NCBI GenBank assembly: GCA_025655595.1
Contig: JAHXIO010000003.1
Span: 124,001-188,000 of the forward strand
Direction of reading: 5' to 3'
Length of the DNA stretch: 64,000 nucleotides
From: Candidatus Thiodiazotropha sp. (ex Monitilora ramsayi)
Lineage (GTDB): Bacteria > Pseudomonadota > Gammaproteobacteria > Chromatiales > Chromatiaceae
This document shows, piece after piece, positions 1 through 7,763 of this stretch. The position numbers and the translations under genes are program-made. Below the pieces are notes generated by a model. The model ran no database searches. It had not been told where the DNA came from and was given only the letters and a program-made list of their open reading frames with translations. How positions within the stretch are numbered: position 1 is the first letter of the stretch; every line of letters begins with the position of its first letter.

Positions 1-1
1 T

Positions 2-1867
2 ATTGTAACGCAGTCAGAATATGATAAATCAGGGAGGCTGAGTAAAAAGTTTCTGCCTAACTCCTCTGAAGCAGAAGAATATATTTATGATGCTTTGGAT
101 AGAATATTTAAAGCATACCCACCAACGTCACATATCGACCATACCTTATATAAATATCTTGTAGACAATAAAACTGAAATCACTGATACAAATGGAAAAG
201 TCAAGACTCTATCTTACCAGTCATATGGCGATCCAAACGAGCAACATCTCATAACGATAGATGCGGAAGAAGGCGTTAGTTTGTCTATCGAACGTGATCT
301 GTTAGGAAAAATTAAGAGCGTTACGCAAGGTACCTTTAAGAGAGAGTATCACTATGATTTACGTCAGATGCTGGACTATACGATCAATCCGGAATCTGGA
401 ATGACGGATTATGATTTTGATGATGCTGGTAACATGGTATCTAAACATCAGCTTAATTATCCATTTATCTGGTATGTATACGATGGAATGAACAGATTGG
501 ATTTTATCAATCATCCTGCAGGCACTGATGATATTGATTATGAATACTATGAAGATGGGTTATTGAAAACGGTAGCGAAGGGCTCTACAGAATGGTTTTA
601 TGACTATGACGATAATAGTAATTTAGAACTTGAACAGTTTGATACAGATATCAATGACCCAAACAATACGTTTTACTTTTTCCATAGAACGTACAATAAC
701 AATGATCATCTAGTAGACATAACTTATCCCAGTGGATTAGTCGTTAACTACAATCCTAATGATCTGGGTCAGCCAGAAACGGTCACTCCATATATTTCTG
801 ATGTAGACTACTTTCCAAATGGCCAAGTGGATAAAATTCGCTTTGCTAACGGCGTAATTACAGATTACACGCAAGACTCAACTCAGCGTTTAAAAGATAT
901 AAATGTCAATTCACCGCATATGTTGTTGTTGGCGAGCAATACGTACTTATACGATTATCAAAATAACGTAAAGAACATATTTGATAATCGAAATTCGTTA
1001 AATAATTATTCATTCCTTTATGATGGGGTTGAAAGGCTTTCTCATGTAAACGGAAGTCAAGTGCTAACATATGAGCCTAACGGAAATATTAAAACTAAAA
1101 ATATCGGAGGACGAAACTTAACATATCAGTATGATTCAACAACTAATCTGCTAACTGATGTAACTGACAGCGGACAGGGATTCTATTCGGTTTCACATGA
1201 TCCAAAGGGCAATATGACGTCTAATGGTACGGATAACTTTACATACAACGATATAAATCAGTTGATAACGGTTCCAAGTAAGGGAATTCAATACAATTAT
1301 GATGGAAATGGAAATCGCTACGATATTCAGTCGACAGAGCATGTTCATTCCGTTTACTCAACCAACGGACACCTTTTGCATGAAAATAATTTAAACACAG
1401 GAAAAATCACAGAGTATTTTTACTTGGGAGATCAACTCATAGCCAAGAATCAGGAGTGTGTTGAGTCCGATCTTGATGGTGATGGTCTAATAGACTGTAT
1501 TGAAGACCGTTATGGATTAAATCTAAATGATTCTACTGATGCCGTATTAGATTTAGATGGAGATGGCCTATCAAATATACAAGAAATATCATTAGGATTA
1601 AATCCAAAAAATAGTGATACAGACGTAGATAACATACCCGATGAGTATGAAGTTAGATATGGACTGGATGCGAAAGTAGACGATTCAGATCTTGATATCG
1701 ATAATGATGGTTTGTCAAATTATGAAGAATATATTCATAACACTAATCCAAACCTGGCAGATACGGATGGCGATGGAATGTCAGATGGCGAGGAAATAGC
1801 AGCAGGATCAAATCCAAACTTCAATGTGGCGGTAATGGTGGCAATTAACTACCTTATCCTTAATTGA
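2..1867 (+). CDS. RHS/YD-repeat protein with TSP3-type Ca-binding repeats (5' end outside window)
   Basis: The reading frame is open from the first bases of the window, so this is the C-terminal 621 residues of a longer protein. The N-terminal three quarters carry irregular YD repeats (short blocks such as YDYDDNSNLEL and YNYDGNGNRYD), the pattern that builds the beta-cocoon of RHS toxins. From about 1455 to 1830 acidic DxDxDG blocks repeat (DLDGDGL, DTDGDGMSDGEE), typical of thrombospondin type-3 calcium-binding repeats. The protein ends in a short hydrophobic tail and a stop, with no RHS core motif; the core lies in the next gene. Inference: it is the shell part of a two-polypeptide RHS toxin. 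A nonsense or frameshift split of one gene is the alternative. Confidence 0.85.
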   Translation: MVTQSEYDKSGRLSKKFLPNSSEAEEYIYDALDRIFKAYPPTSHIDHTLYKYLVDNKTEITDTNGKVKTLSYQSYGDPNEQHLITIDAEEGVSLSIERDLLGKIKSVTQGTFKREYHYDLRQMLDYTINPESGMTDYDFDDAGNMVSKHQLNYPFIWYVYDGMNRLDFINHPAGTDDIDYEYYEDGLLKTVAKGSTEWFYDYDDNSNLELEQFDTDINDPNNTFYFFHRTYNNNDHLVDITYPSGLVVNYNPNDLGQPETVTPYISDVDYFPNGQVDKIRFANGVITDYTQDSTQRLKDINVNSPHMLLLASNTYLYDYQNNVKNIFDNRNSLNNYSFLYDGVERLSHVNGSQVLTYEPNGNIKTKNIGGRNLTYQYDSTTNLLTDVTDSGQGFYSVSHDPKGNMTSNGTDNFTYNDINQLITVPSKGIQYNYDGNGNRYDIQSTEHVHSVYSTNGHLLHENNLNTGKITEYFYLGDQLIAKNQECVESDLDGDGLIDCIEDRYGLNLNDSTDAVLDLDGDGLSNIQEISLGLNPKNSDTDVDNIPDEYEVRYGLDAKVDDSDLDIDNDGLSNYEEYIHNTNPNLADTDGDGMSDGEEIAAGSNPNFNVAVMVAINYLILN

Positions 1868-1884
1868 TTACAAGGAAATATACT

Positions 1885-2844
1885 ATGAATCAATCTATAC
1901 ACAAGTATTTATACGGATTGGTATGGCTGTTGCTAATCGTTTCCACAAACATCCATGCTCAATCACTGGTAACCTACTACCATACAGATGTTTTGGGCTC
2001 ACCAATTGCAGCCACCGATGATCATGGAAATGACCTGTGGAGTGAAAGATACCAGCCATATGGAGAGCGAATTGACAATGAACCTGAATCGAATAGAAAC
2101 AAAATATGGTATACGGGAAAACCTGTCGATGAGTTAACTGGTCTATCCTATTATGGGGCAAGGTATTATGATCCTGTTATAGGCAGATTTATAAGTCCTG
2201 ATCCTGTGGGTTTCACAGAGACCAGCATTCATAGTTTTAATAGATATACTTATTCAAATAACAATCCGTATAAGTATGTTGATCCGGATGGTAATTTTGC
2301 TATCACTGCTGGAATATTGCTTTATGCTGCATTCAAAGCATGGGACGTCTATGATGCGTATGACGCTGTCACTGATCCTAATGTAAGTACTGGAGCAGCA
2401 ACATTTGCAGTTGTAGCGGCATTAGATCCATCTGGTTTGTCAGGTAAGGCTAAAAAAGTCAAAAGAGTTGGATCAATATTTGGCGATATTAGTAATAGCG
2501 CACCAAGATTAAAATCATTAGGATCTGCTGTAAATAGAAGCATGGGCTTTTCACAAAGGCAACTGCAACATGCATTTAAGCACGCGGGAGACTTTGGCAT
2601 CACAGGTAATTGGAATAAAGCTAATGGGAATGCATTTCAAGATGCAATTATGTCGCATATCGGAAATCCAGCCACCGAAATTATTCAAGGAACATATCGG
2701 GGAAAACCAGCTAACCACTTTTACAATCCAAACACTGGCCTAAATGTGATTCGAGATGAAAATATGAATTTCTTGTCTGGTTGGCGACTGAGCACACAAC
2801 AGAGACATTATGTATCAAAAACAGGAAATTTAGGTGGCGGGTAA
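1885..2844 (+). CDS. Sec-exported RHS core protein with C-terminal colicin-D-type tRNase domain
   Basis: A 319-aa protein. The ATG at 1885 is chosen because AAGGA lies 8-9 bases upstream and the protein then opens with a clean signal peptide (hydrophobic GLVWLLLIVSTNIHA, cleavage near HAQS). Residues ~30-140 are the RHS-associated core: YHTDVLGSP, YQPYGER, LSYYGARYYDPVIGRFISPDP, NNPYKYVDPDGN. A ~75-aa hydrophobic linker follows. The last ~100 residues match the catalytic domain of colicin D, a nuclease that cuts the anticodon loop of arginine tRNAs: AFKHAGDFGI, GTYRGKP, NPNTGLNVI and FLSGWRLS, keeping the Lys-His and Ser-x-Trp positions needed for catalysis. The immunity gene follows directly. 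The toxin assignment is from motif memory, not a search. Confidence 0.8.
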   Translation: MNQSIHKYLYGLVWLLLIVSTNIHAQSLVTYYHTDVLGSPIAATDDHGNDLWSERYQPYGERIDNEPESNRNKIWYTGKPVDELTGLSYYGARYYDPVIGRFISPDPVGFTETSIHSFNRYTYSNNNPYKYVDPDGNFAITAGILLYAAFKAWDVYDAYDAVTDPNVSTGAATFAVVAALDPSGLSGKAKKVKRVGSIFGDISNSAPRLKSLGSAVNRSMGFSQRQLQHAFKHAGDFGITGNWNKANGNAFQDAIMSHIGNPATEIIQGTYRGKPANHFYNPNTGLNVIRDENMNFLSGWRLSTQQRHYVSKTGNLGGG

Positions 2845-2845
2845 A

Positions 2846-3121
2846 ATGGCTACTCCAGACATCGATGAATACATGTCCCTGATACAGGAATTTATTGAGG
2901 GCTCACTTACTGCTAATCAATTTGAGAAAAAATATTTAAATCTTTTTAAATCAGACGAGAAGATTAGGGATGAAAAAATATTTCTTGTATTAGATAGATT
3001 GTTTTCTGATGTTGATGTTTTTTGTGCAGATCCGAAGGTAAGGAAGACCAGCGATTTAGATGAAAATGGTTTGAGAGAAGCTGCCTGTAACGCTTATGAT
3101 AAACTTAAAGGTCTATTATAA
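2846..3121 (+). CDS. Colicin-D-like immunity protein
   Basis: A 91-aa acidic protein starting one base after the toxin stop. The ATG at 2846 is preferred over an in-frame GTG at 2834 that would overlap the toxin. It reads as an all-helical acidic protein with the blocks EFIEGSLTANQFEKKYL, ILDRLF-like LVLDRLFSDVDVFCADP and LDENGLREAACNAYDKL, which fit the bacterial self-protective colicin-like immunity family (colicin D / E5 immunity). Known role of the family: it mimics tRNA and blocks the tRNase active site in the cytoplasm. Its place straight after a colicin-D-type domain supports the pairing. Confidence 0.8.
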   Translation: MATPDIDEYMSLIQEFIEGSLTANQFEKKYLNLFKSDEKIRDEKIFLVLDRLFSDVDVFCADPKVRKTSDLDENGLREAACNAYDKLKGLL

Positions 3122-3164
3122 TATTTAAAGTATTGGTAGAACATTTTTTATAGAAAAGAGGAAA

Positions 3165-3320
3165 GAGAAAAGGGGACGGAGGGAATTAAAAATGGTCAGC
3201 TGGCATGGTTAGCCTAGCGGAAAAGGGGACGGAGGGATTTAATAATGATCAGCCGATATAGTTAAGTCGTAATCATCCTCAACCTCATTTGGAAGAAAGG
3301 GGACGGAGCGAATTAGAAAG
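3165..3320 (+). repeat. Three copies of the GGGGACGGAGG (RAYT-end) repeat
   Basis: AAAAGGGGACGGAGGGA motifs begin near 3170, 3221 and 3296. The first two continue into a common tail (ATTAAAAATGGTCAGCTGG, then CATGGTTAGCC or GTTAAGTCGTAATCATC). The same tail precedes the intact RAYT gene at 7863, so these are solo left ends of that element. The rest of the 3122-3511 gap is AT-rich with nothing else recognised. Confidence 0.75.
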
Positions 3321-3511
3321 AAGATTGTTCCAATAGCGGTATAGCTGTGGTTAATCAATTAAGATTAGAGAAATATGCACTAATTTTCATCGTAGAGTCT
3401 TTTGTCAAACATTATTAATCAAAATTAATATGTAAACAGCAGTAAACAAGCTACAGTGTTGTAACTCACTGCCAGATTGATAAAAGGACGTAAATTAATT
3501 AGGAGATATAA

Positions 3512-3838
3512 ATGGGATTTGCTCTGAAATTTATTTGTTTTGCGTTGATCTTTCCTCCGGCAATAGCGTTTGCAACTCCTAAAAGTGATGTGGCTGTATA
3601 CGTTACACAAGTTAGGCCGTACTTGGATGGATCAGTTTTTGTCCATGTTGATTCAACAGCATTCTGTGATACGGCAGTGTTCAAAATTAGTCATGATGTT
3701 GTAGGGAGAAAGGAAATGTATTCGGCTGTTCTATCTGCTTTGATGGCGTCTAAAAAGGTAATACTAGAAGCATTTACAACAACTGGGTGTAATGGATGGG
3801 GCACTGAACTCCAATCAATATATCTACAAGCGAACTAA
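3512..3838 (+). CDS. Small secreted protein, array member A
   Basis: A 108-aa protein with AGGAG 7 bases before the ATG and a signal peptide (FICFALIFPPAIAFA). The mature part has an internal Cys, a segment YSAVLSALMASKKVILEA and a second Cys near the C-terminus. This pattern (Cys, then S-x-L-x-A-x-x-SGK-x-V, then Cys, ending in an I-x-x-I strand) recurs in five further genes up to 7757, so it belongs to a local paralogous family. I do not recognise a function. The two conserved Cys suggest a disulfide in the periplasm or outside the cell. It is flanked on both sides by RAYT-end repeats and is the most divergent of the six. Confidence 0.65.
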   Translation: MGFALKFICFALIFPPAIAFATPKSDVAVYVTQVRPYLDGSVFVHVDSTAFCDTAVFKISHDVVGRKEMYSAVLSALMASKKVILEAFTTTGCNGWGTELQSIYLQAN

Positions 3839-3844
3839 TTATAG

Positions 3845-4030
3845 GAAATGGGGACGGAGGGAAATAAAAATAGTCAGCTGGCATGGTTAAGTCAGAAAAA
3901 AGGGGGAGAGAAAGAAGAAAAGGGGACGGAGGGAATAAAATATGATCACACGACATGGTTAAGTCGTAATCATCGACAAACTTGTTTCATTAATGGCACA
4001 GCAGAGTAATTGTTACTAATGCCAGGAGAA
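3845..4030 (+). repeat. RAYT-end repeats and a longer RAYT 5' flank remnant
   Basis: GGGGACGGAGGGAA occurs near 3850 and 3920. The second copy continues through GTTAAGTCGTAATCATC, TTTCATTAATGGCACAGCA and TAATGCCA. This is the conserved ~100-bp leader of the RAYT gene up to its start codon, after which similarity stops. It is therefore a decayed or abortively copied element. From ~4030 to 4186 I see only AT-rich sequence and the upstream region of the next gene. Confidence 0.7.
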
Positions 4031-4186
4031 GTCTGATGCCTAATAGAGCATGAAGACTATATTTTTATTGTCCGTAGAGAGTGAACGATGCCATTAAAAC
4101 CATAATCAAGTAAATAGCTATATCCCGTACGATTACAGCATTGTTATAAATAAGTAAGAAGCATAATTAATATAGAGAAGAATTAA

Positions 4187-4999
4187 ATGATAAGTATAAG
4201 AAAAAGCATGAGATTACCTGCTGGTATTCTGTTTGCGGTTTATATGTTTGCGCATAGTGTCAATGCCTCACCTGTTTGTGAGGCGTATCAGCCGTATACG
4301 GATGGATGTACAGATTACGGCGTCGATGATATTAATTTTGTGACTGATTTTGAGAGTGCTTGTAATACTCATGATATATGTTACCAAACAATTGGTCGGT
4401 CTCGTGATGGCTGTGACACCAGCTTTCGGAATGACCTGGTTTCTTCATGTGAAGATAAATATCTGAAATTTGAAGCATGGAGAAAGGTAGGAACAAAAGA
4501 TGTCATAAAATTCACAACTTGTATATCATTTTTGGGACCGTATGAGTGCACAAAAATAACTAAAGTAGATATCTTCGATTGGATTGAAGTAACAAGGGAA
4601 TTGGCGGAGAGGATCACTGAGTTACCTCTGTACCCTGCTTGTTTGGATATGGTTCCGGTTTATGAGGGTGCAGTTCGCGCTTTTGGCGAATCTTACTACA
4701 AAAAGAATCAACGACTGGTTACAAACCATGCAGAACAATTAGCTAATAATCAACTAACTGGATCATGTCCGATTTATACCTCTGCAGATAATTCGAATCT
4801 ATTTGCAACTAATAGCCAGGATGTAACCAGGTCACTCTATATAAATATTCTAGGCCGTGAACCAACATCGGTAGAATATTTAGAGGCATCAAATTATGAG
4901 AATTCTCAAATCGATTGGGAGTACTATGTTACGAGTGACAACACTAGAATACGTACAGCGGCAACTCTAGTACCAATTCTTGCAATGTTATTACACTAA
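4187..4999 (+). CDS. Secreted phospholipase A2-like protein
   Basis: A 270-aa protein with a Sec signal peptide (hydrophobic ~10-27, cleavage near VNASP). Residues ~30-100 are rich in Cys and contain ACNTHDICYQT, the C-x-x-H-D-x-C-Y signature of phospholipase A2, where the His-Asp pair activates water and calcium is bound nearby. A second Cys helix GCDTSFRNDLVSSC follows, as in that fold. The Ca-loop is less clear (YGVDDINFV). The C-terminal ~70 residues include RSLYINILGREPTSVEYLEA, like the DUF4214 repeat seen in surface proteins. It lies inside the small-secreted-protein array. Inference: a secreted lipase acting on phospholipids; the final ~15 residues are hydrophobic. Confidence 0.65.
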   Translation: MISIRKSMRLPAGILFAVYMFAHSVNASPVCEAYQPYTDGCTDYGVDDINFVTDFESACNTHDICYQTIGRSRDGCDTSFRNDLVSSCEDKYLKFEAWRKVGTKDVIKFTTCISFLGPYECTKITKVDIFDWIEVTRELAERITELPLYPACLDMVPVYEGAVRAFGESYYKKNQRLVTNHAEQLANNQLTGSCPIYTSADNSNLFATNSQDVTRSLYINILGREPTSVEYLEASNYENSQIDWEYYVTSDNTRIRTAATLVPILAMLLH

Positions 5000-5084
5000 G
5001 GACCCACCTGCGCTGGGATTATATTGTAAAAACGGAGGAAAGAGGTTTAGATAGAAATTGTGACAGGGTAATAATAGATTTTGC

Positions 5085-5490
5085 TTAGCCGACATAGTAA
5101 GTCGTAATCATCCACAAGTTCATTTCAATAATGGCACAGAAAAGGAACTATAATGCCAAGCCGAACAAGACACTATTCTCCAGGGTTTTCCTACCAAATA
5201 GTACAGCGAGGCAACAGCCGTTAGAACCAGAAAATAATCAATGCTATCTAGAGCTCCTGCGTGAATTATCAATGCGGCAAGATGTATAAGTCATACAAGC
5301 TGTCATATGTCAATCATATACACTTTCTGGAAACATCTGAGAAAAAGCTCAATCTACGATACGATGAAGTGAGTCAGGAGCCGACATACACAGTATGTGA
5401 ATAGGAAATACGGACGTACCGGAACGCTTTGGGAGGGGTGTTATCGCTCCGGTCTGATATAAGCCGATAAATATAAATTCCTACGTTCCC
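5085..5490 (+). pseudogene. Decayed REP-associated transposase (RAYT)
   Basis: From the ATG at 5153 the DNA aligns with the intact RAYT at 7863: ATGCCAAG-CGCACAAGACACTATT, then the HUH region (TCATATAC.CTTTCTGG) and CGTACCGG.ACGCTTTGGGAGGGG. It carries a TAG soon after the start (5222), further in-frame stops and small deletions, and similarity ends near 5490, losing the 3' third that includes the catalytic Tyr region. The conserved leader (GTCGTAATCATC..., 5100-5150) is also present. It is a dead copy of the same element. The gap 5000-5084 shows nothing else. Confidence 0.85.
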
Positions 5491-5491
5491 T

Positions 5492-5545
5492 TTACACTTC
5501 TGATCGAACACGGCAAGGCGGTTTTCCTTAGCTAAAACGTTATGT
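5492..5545 (+). other. Possible attC 3' half
   Basis: A short GC-richer stretch (ACACGGCAAGGCGG) ends in AGCTAAAACGTTATGT, resembling the GTTRRRY end of integron attC sites and placed 26 bases before the next gene, as in cassettes. The 5' half would have been lost to the RAYT remnant. This is weak evidence on its own. Confidence 0.3.
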
Positions 5546-5570
5546 TCTTATATATAAACAGGAGTAATTA

Positions 5571-5903
5571 ATGAAGAAAATAACTACGGCAATATTTATT
5601 CTTGTGTCAATAATAATACCGCTCCATTCATTTGCAGATGGACCTGGGTGGACTGGTCCATCGACAGTAGAGAGGCTTGTTGTAGTAGCTACAGGCGGAA
5701 TAAATGTTAAACTTTCACCAGATTTGAACGGATGTACTTCACAGAGTGGCTATGGAGAGCACTATGCATCAATACCTCCTAATCATACTGGTCTCAATCT
5801 GATGCAGTCTAATTTGCTAACCGCATTTACAGCGGGAAAAAAAGTCCGCCTATATTTATCCGATGACACTTGTAAGGCAATGGAAATGATGTTGGAGGAA
5901 TAA
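5571..5903 (+). CDS. Small secreted protein, array member B
   Basis: A 110-aa protein with SD CAGGAG 8 bases before the ATG and a strong signal peptide (MKKITTAIFILVSIIIPLHSFA). The mature protein shows the array pattern: a Trp near the new N-terminus (GPGWTGPS), then Val-rich strands, a Cys (NGCTSQ), SNLLTAFTAGKKVRLYL and a last Cys (DDTCKA). The function is not recognised. An attC-like half-site just upstream hints that it arrived as a gene cassette. The 100-bp gap to the next gene contains an imperfect GC-rich inverted repeat (GTGCGTAGCGTAG ... ACGTTACGCGCC, ~5921-5970). Confidence 0.65.
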   Translation: MKKITTAIFILVSIIIPLHSFADGPGWTGPSTVERLVVVATGGINVKLSPDLNGCTSQSGYGEHYASIPPNHTGLNLMQSNLLTAFTAGKKVRLYLSDDTCKAMEMMLEE

Positions 5904-6033
5904 TCCTTATGGTAATTATCGGTGCGTAGCGTAGCTGAACATAAAAAAATGTGCACGTTACGCGCCGACGTCCCCCTTTTTTGGCTCCGTATGTTTTGGC
6001 GTTTTGAATATCTATTATAAAAGAGAACTAAGC

Positions 6034-6372
6034 ATGAAAAAAACTATTGCGATCTGTACTCTTATATTATGCTGTTTTGCCGTAACAAATTCTTTAGCAG
6101 GCACATGGCATAATAGTACGATTAAGTCTGTTTATCCTTTAGCTGATGGAAATTTCATCCTTACGTTAGAGGGGGACAGTCAGCAATGCACAAGTACAAA
6201 TTCGCCTGATTACTACTATGTTGAGGTTGGCGAAAACTCGATAACAGCTGAGGGGGTAGACATAATTTATTCGGCTGCGCTAACAGCTGCTGTGTCAGGG
6301 AAGTCCGTTGATATTTATTTCGACGAAAGTACTCCAAAGTGCCACATAAATAGAATTCGTGTTTTATTTTAA
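6034..6372 (+). CDS. Small secreted protein, array member C
   Basis: A 112-aa protein. The ATG at 6034 is chosen over an in-frame ATG-less upstream start because the signal peptide (MKKTIAICTLILCCFAVTNSLA) begins there. The mature part opens GTWHNSTIKSVYPLADGNF, has a Cys (QQCTST), the helix YSAALTAAVSGKSVDIYF and a last Cys before IRVLF. This is the clearest version of the family pattern: Trp, I-x-x-(I/V)YP, Cys, SA-L-AA-x-SGK-V, Cys, I-R-(V/I). Function unknown, probably periplasmic or extracellular. It is followed at once by a RAYT-end repeat. Confidence 0.65.
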   Translation: MKKTIAICTLILCCFAVTNSLAGTWHNSTIKSVYPLADGNFILTLEGDSQQCTSTNSPDYYYVEVGENSITAEGVDIIYSAALTAAVSGKSVDIYFDESTPKCHINRIRVLF

Positions 6373-6381
6373 ATATGAGGG

Positions 6382-6477
6382 AGGAAAGGGGACGGAGGGA
6401 ATTAAAAATGGTCAGCTGGCATGGTTAGCCTAGAAAAGTTGAGACTTAGTAATTATATATATCCTCCGTCCTCTTTA
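6382..6477 (+). repeat. Solo RAYT-end pair (left and right ends without a gene)
   Basis: The left end AAAGGGGACGGAGGGAATT (6385) with its tail TGGTCAGCTGGCATGGTTAGCC is followed 30 bases later by the right end ATCCTCCGTCCTCTTTA (6461-6477), which is the inverted complement. Together they form an ~95-bp miniature element with both ends and no transposase: a MITE-like derivative of the RAYT unit. Confidence 0.7.
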
Positions 6478-6611
6478 TGCTCGAAAGGAGAGATTGTGAT
6501 GTTGAAAAGAATAGTGGCATTGCTAAACATAAAAATATTATGTGTGCGCTACGTTTTGCTTCGGGCGCCGTATTTTTTGTGCGTCTGACAACTAAAAAGA
6601 GGAGTACAAGT

Positions 6612-6935
6612 ATGACCTTGAAGAGGATATTTTCGATGATAGCAATTATTTTTATTTCAAATAATATCTATGCAGTTGAATGGTCAGCTGAAGGAACAGT
6701 TGATAAAACGCGGGTTTATATAGGTGAGTATATATATGGAAAGCTTGAAGGTGTTACCCTGACGTGCGGTAATAATAATTTCCGACTTGCGTCGAATTTA
6801 AGGCTAGAGACAAGCATTTTATCTATTCTTCTGGCTGCACAAACGTCTGGAAAAAAGGTACAACTTCTTCAAGAGCCTGGAAATTGCGTTAATAATACAA
6901 CTAGTGTTATTAAAGGAGCAATGCTTGTAAATTAG
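6612..6935 (+). CDS. Small secreted protein, array member D
   Basis: A 107-aa protein. An upstream frame exists from 6477, but the ATG at 6612 has AGGAG 7 bases before it and starts a signal peptide (LKRIFSMIAIIFISNNIYA). The mature part begins VEWSAEGTVDKTRVY, with a Cys (LTCGNN), SILLAAQTSGKKVQLLQ and a last Cys (GNCVNN). Same family as its neighbours, function unknown. The 130 bases upstream hold a GC-rich hairpin-prone stretch (GTGCGCTACG ... GGGCGCCGTA) without a clear identity. Confidence 0.65.
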   Translation: MTLKRIFSMIAIIFISNNIYAVEWSAEGTVDKTRVYIGEYIYGKLEGVTLTCGNNNFRLASNLRLETSILSILLAAQTSGKKVQLLQEPGNCVNNTTSVIKGAMLVN

Positions 6936-6962
6936 TGATGATTATCATAAAAACAAAAATCT

Positions 6963-7004
6963 AAAAGCGCCAATAAGCAGTGGGCTTGCTTATAGGCGTT
7001 ATAC
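6963..7004 (+). other. attC-like inverted repeat
   Basis: CGCCAATAAGC and GCTTATAGGCG (10 of 11 positions complementary) are separated by ~9 bases, and the site ends GGCGTTATAC, close to the GTTRRRY attC end. It lies between array members D and E. The 5' consensus (RYYYAAC) is poor, so this is a candidate attC, not a certain one. Confidence 0.4.
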
Positions 7005-7024
7005 CAATGAAAGGAAAGATTGTG

Positions 7025-7348
7025 ATGTTAAAAAAAATTGTGGCATTTTTACTAATAACTTTATTTTTTAGTGATGTCTTGGCTGTAGGGCATAGTGGCT
7101 GGACGACTGTATCTGAAATCCGACAAGGCCAAGGATCAACGCCACTGGTAAAATTAACAGATAGTGGCAATGCATTGTGCGAGCCTACTCAATACGTAAG
7201 AATAAATGGTGCAGACACTGACGTTGGAAAAAGGCATTTCTCAACCCTATTGTCAGCACTATCATCGGGAAAAGAAGTGAACATTGTTACCACAGACTGT
7301 GCTAATGATGGTTATGCGTTAATAGATGCTATTTGGATAAGAAACTGA
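7025..7348 (+). CDS. Small secreted protein, array member E
   Basis: A 107-aa protein. The ATG at 7025 follows AAAGGAAAG and starts the signal peptide (LKKIVAFLLITLFFSDVLA). An upstream ATG at 7007 would add a short charged leader. The mature part reads GHSGWTTVSEIRQGQ, with a Cys (ALCEP), FSTLLSALSSGKEVNIV, a Cys (TDCAND) and the ending IDAIWIRN. It has the same Trp - Cys - SGK-V - Cys order as the other array members. Function unknown. A RAYT-end repeat begins 7 bases after the stop. Confidence 0.65.
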   Translation: MLKKIVAFLLITLFFSDVLAVGHSGWTTVSEIRQGQGSTPLVKLTDSGNALCEPTQYVRINGADTDVGKRHFSTLLSALSSGKEVNIVTTDCANDGYALIDAIWIRN

Positions 7349-7392
7349 GAAAAGGGGAAAAAGGGGACGGAGGTAGTTAAAAATGGTCAATA
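7349..7392 (+). repeat. RAYT-end repeat that supplies the start region of the next ORF
   Basis: AAAAGGGGAAAAAGGGGACGGAGGTAGTTAAAAATGGTCA: the usual left-end repeat. Its ATGGTCA is in frame with array member F, so the repeat may have donated a start codon to that gene. Confidence 0.6.
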
Positions 7393-7757
7393 GAAATGGT
7401 TACAGAAACAAGAGGTTAGAGTTGTTGGAATATATATTGAGGATGCTATTGATTAGTGCAATGGTTGTATCACCCTCTATTTGTCAATCCACAGAATTGT
7501 GGAGTGGAAAAACAGTTATTACGGATCTATACCCAACGTCGGGACAATATATATTCAACGTATCGTACTCAAACCCGATAAGTATATGTGATAACGGAAC
7601 GCGTTTTAGTATTAGTATGAGCAATCCAAATTACAATGCTTTAGTTAGCTCTCTGATAGCCGCATTTATGGCAGGAAAGGAAATTAACTTCAATGTACAA
7701 GATGCGCAGGGTAGTGGCTGTTCACCAGAGATTAATAGATTCATCATATATCCTTAA
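7383..7757 (+). CDS. Small secreted protein, array member F
   Basis: 124 aa from the ATG at 7383, which lies inside a RAYT-end repeat and lacks a good SD. An in-frame ATG at 7443 would leave a short signal peptide (LLISAMVVSPSICQS), so the true start is uncertain. The mature part follows the family: ELWSGKTVITDLYPTSGQYIF, a Cys (SICDNG), Asn-Pro-Asn-Tyr, SSLIAAFMAGKEINF, a Cys (SGCSPE) and INRFIIYP. It is most like member C. Function unknown. If the first ATG is used, an insertion has remodelled the N-terminus. Confidence 0.6.
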   Translation: MVNRNGYRNKRLELLEYILRMLLISAMVVSPSICQSTELWSGKTVITDLYPTSGQYIFNVSYSNPISICDNGTRFSISMSNPNYNALVSSLIAAFMAGKEINFNVQDAQGSGCSPEINRFIIYP

Positions 7758-7763
7758 AATACG

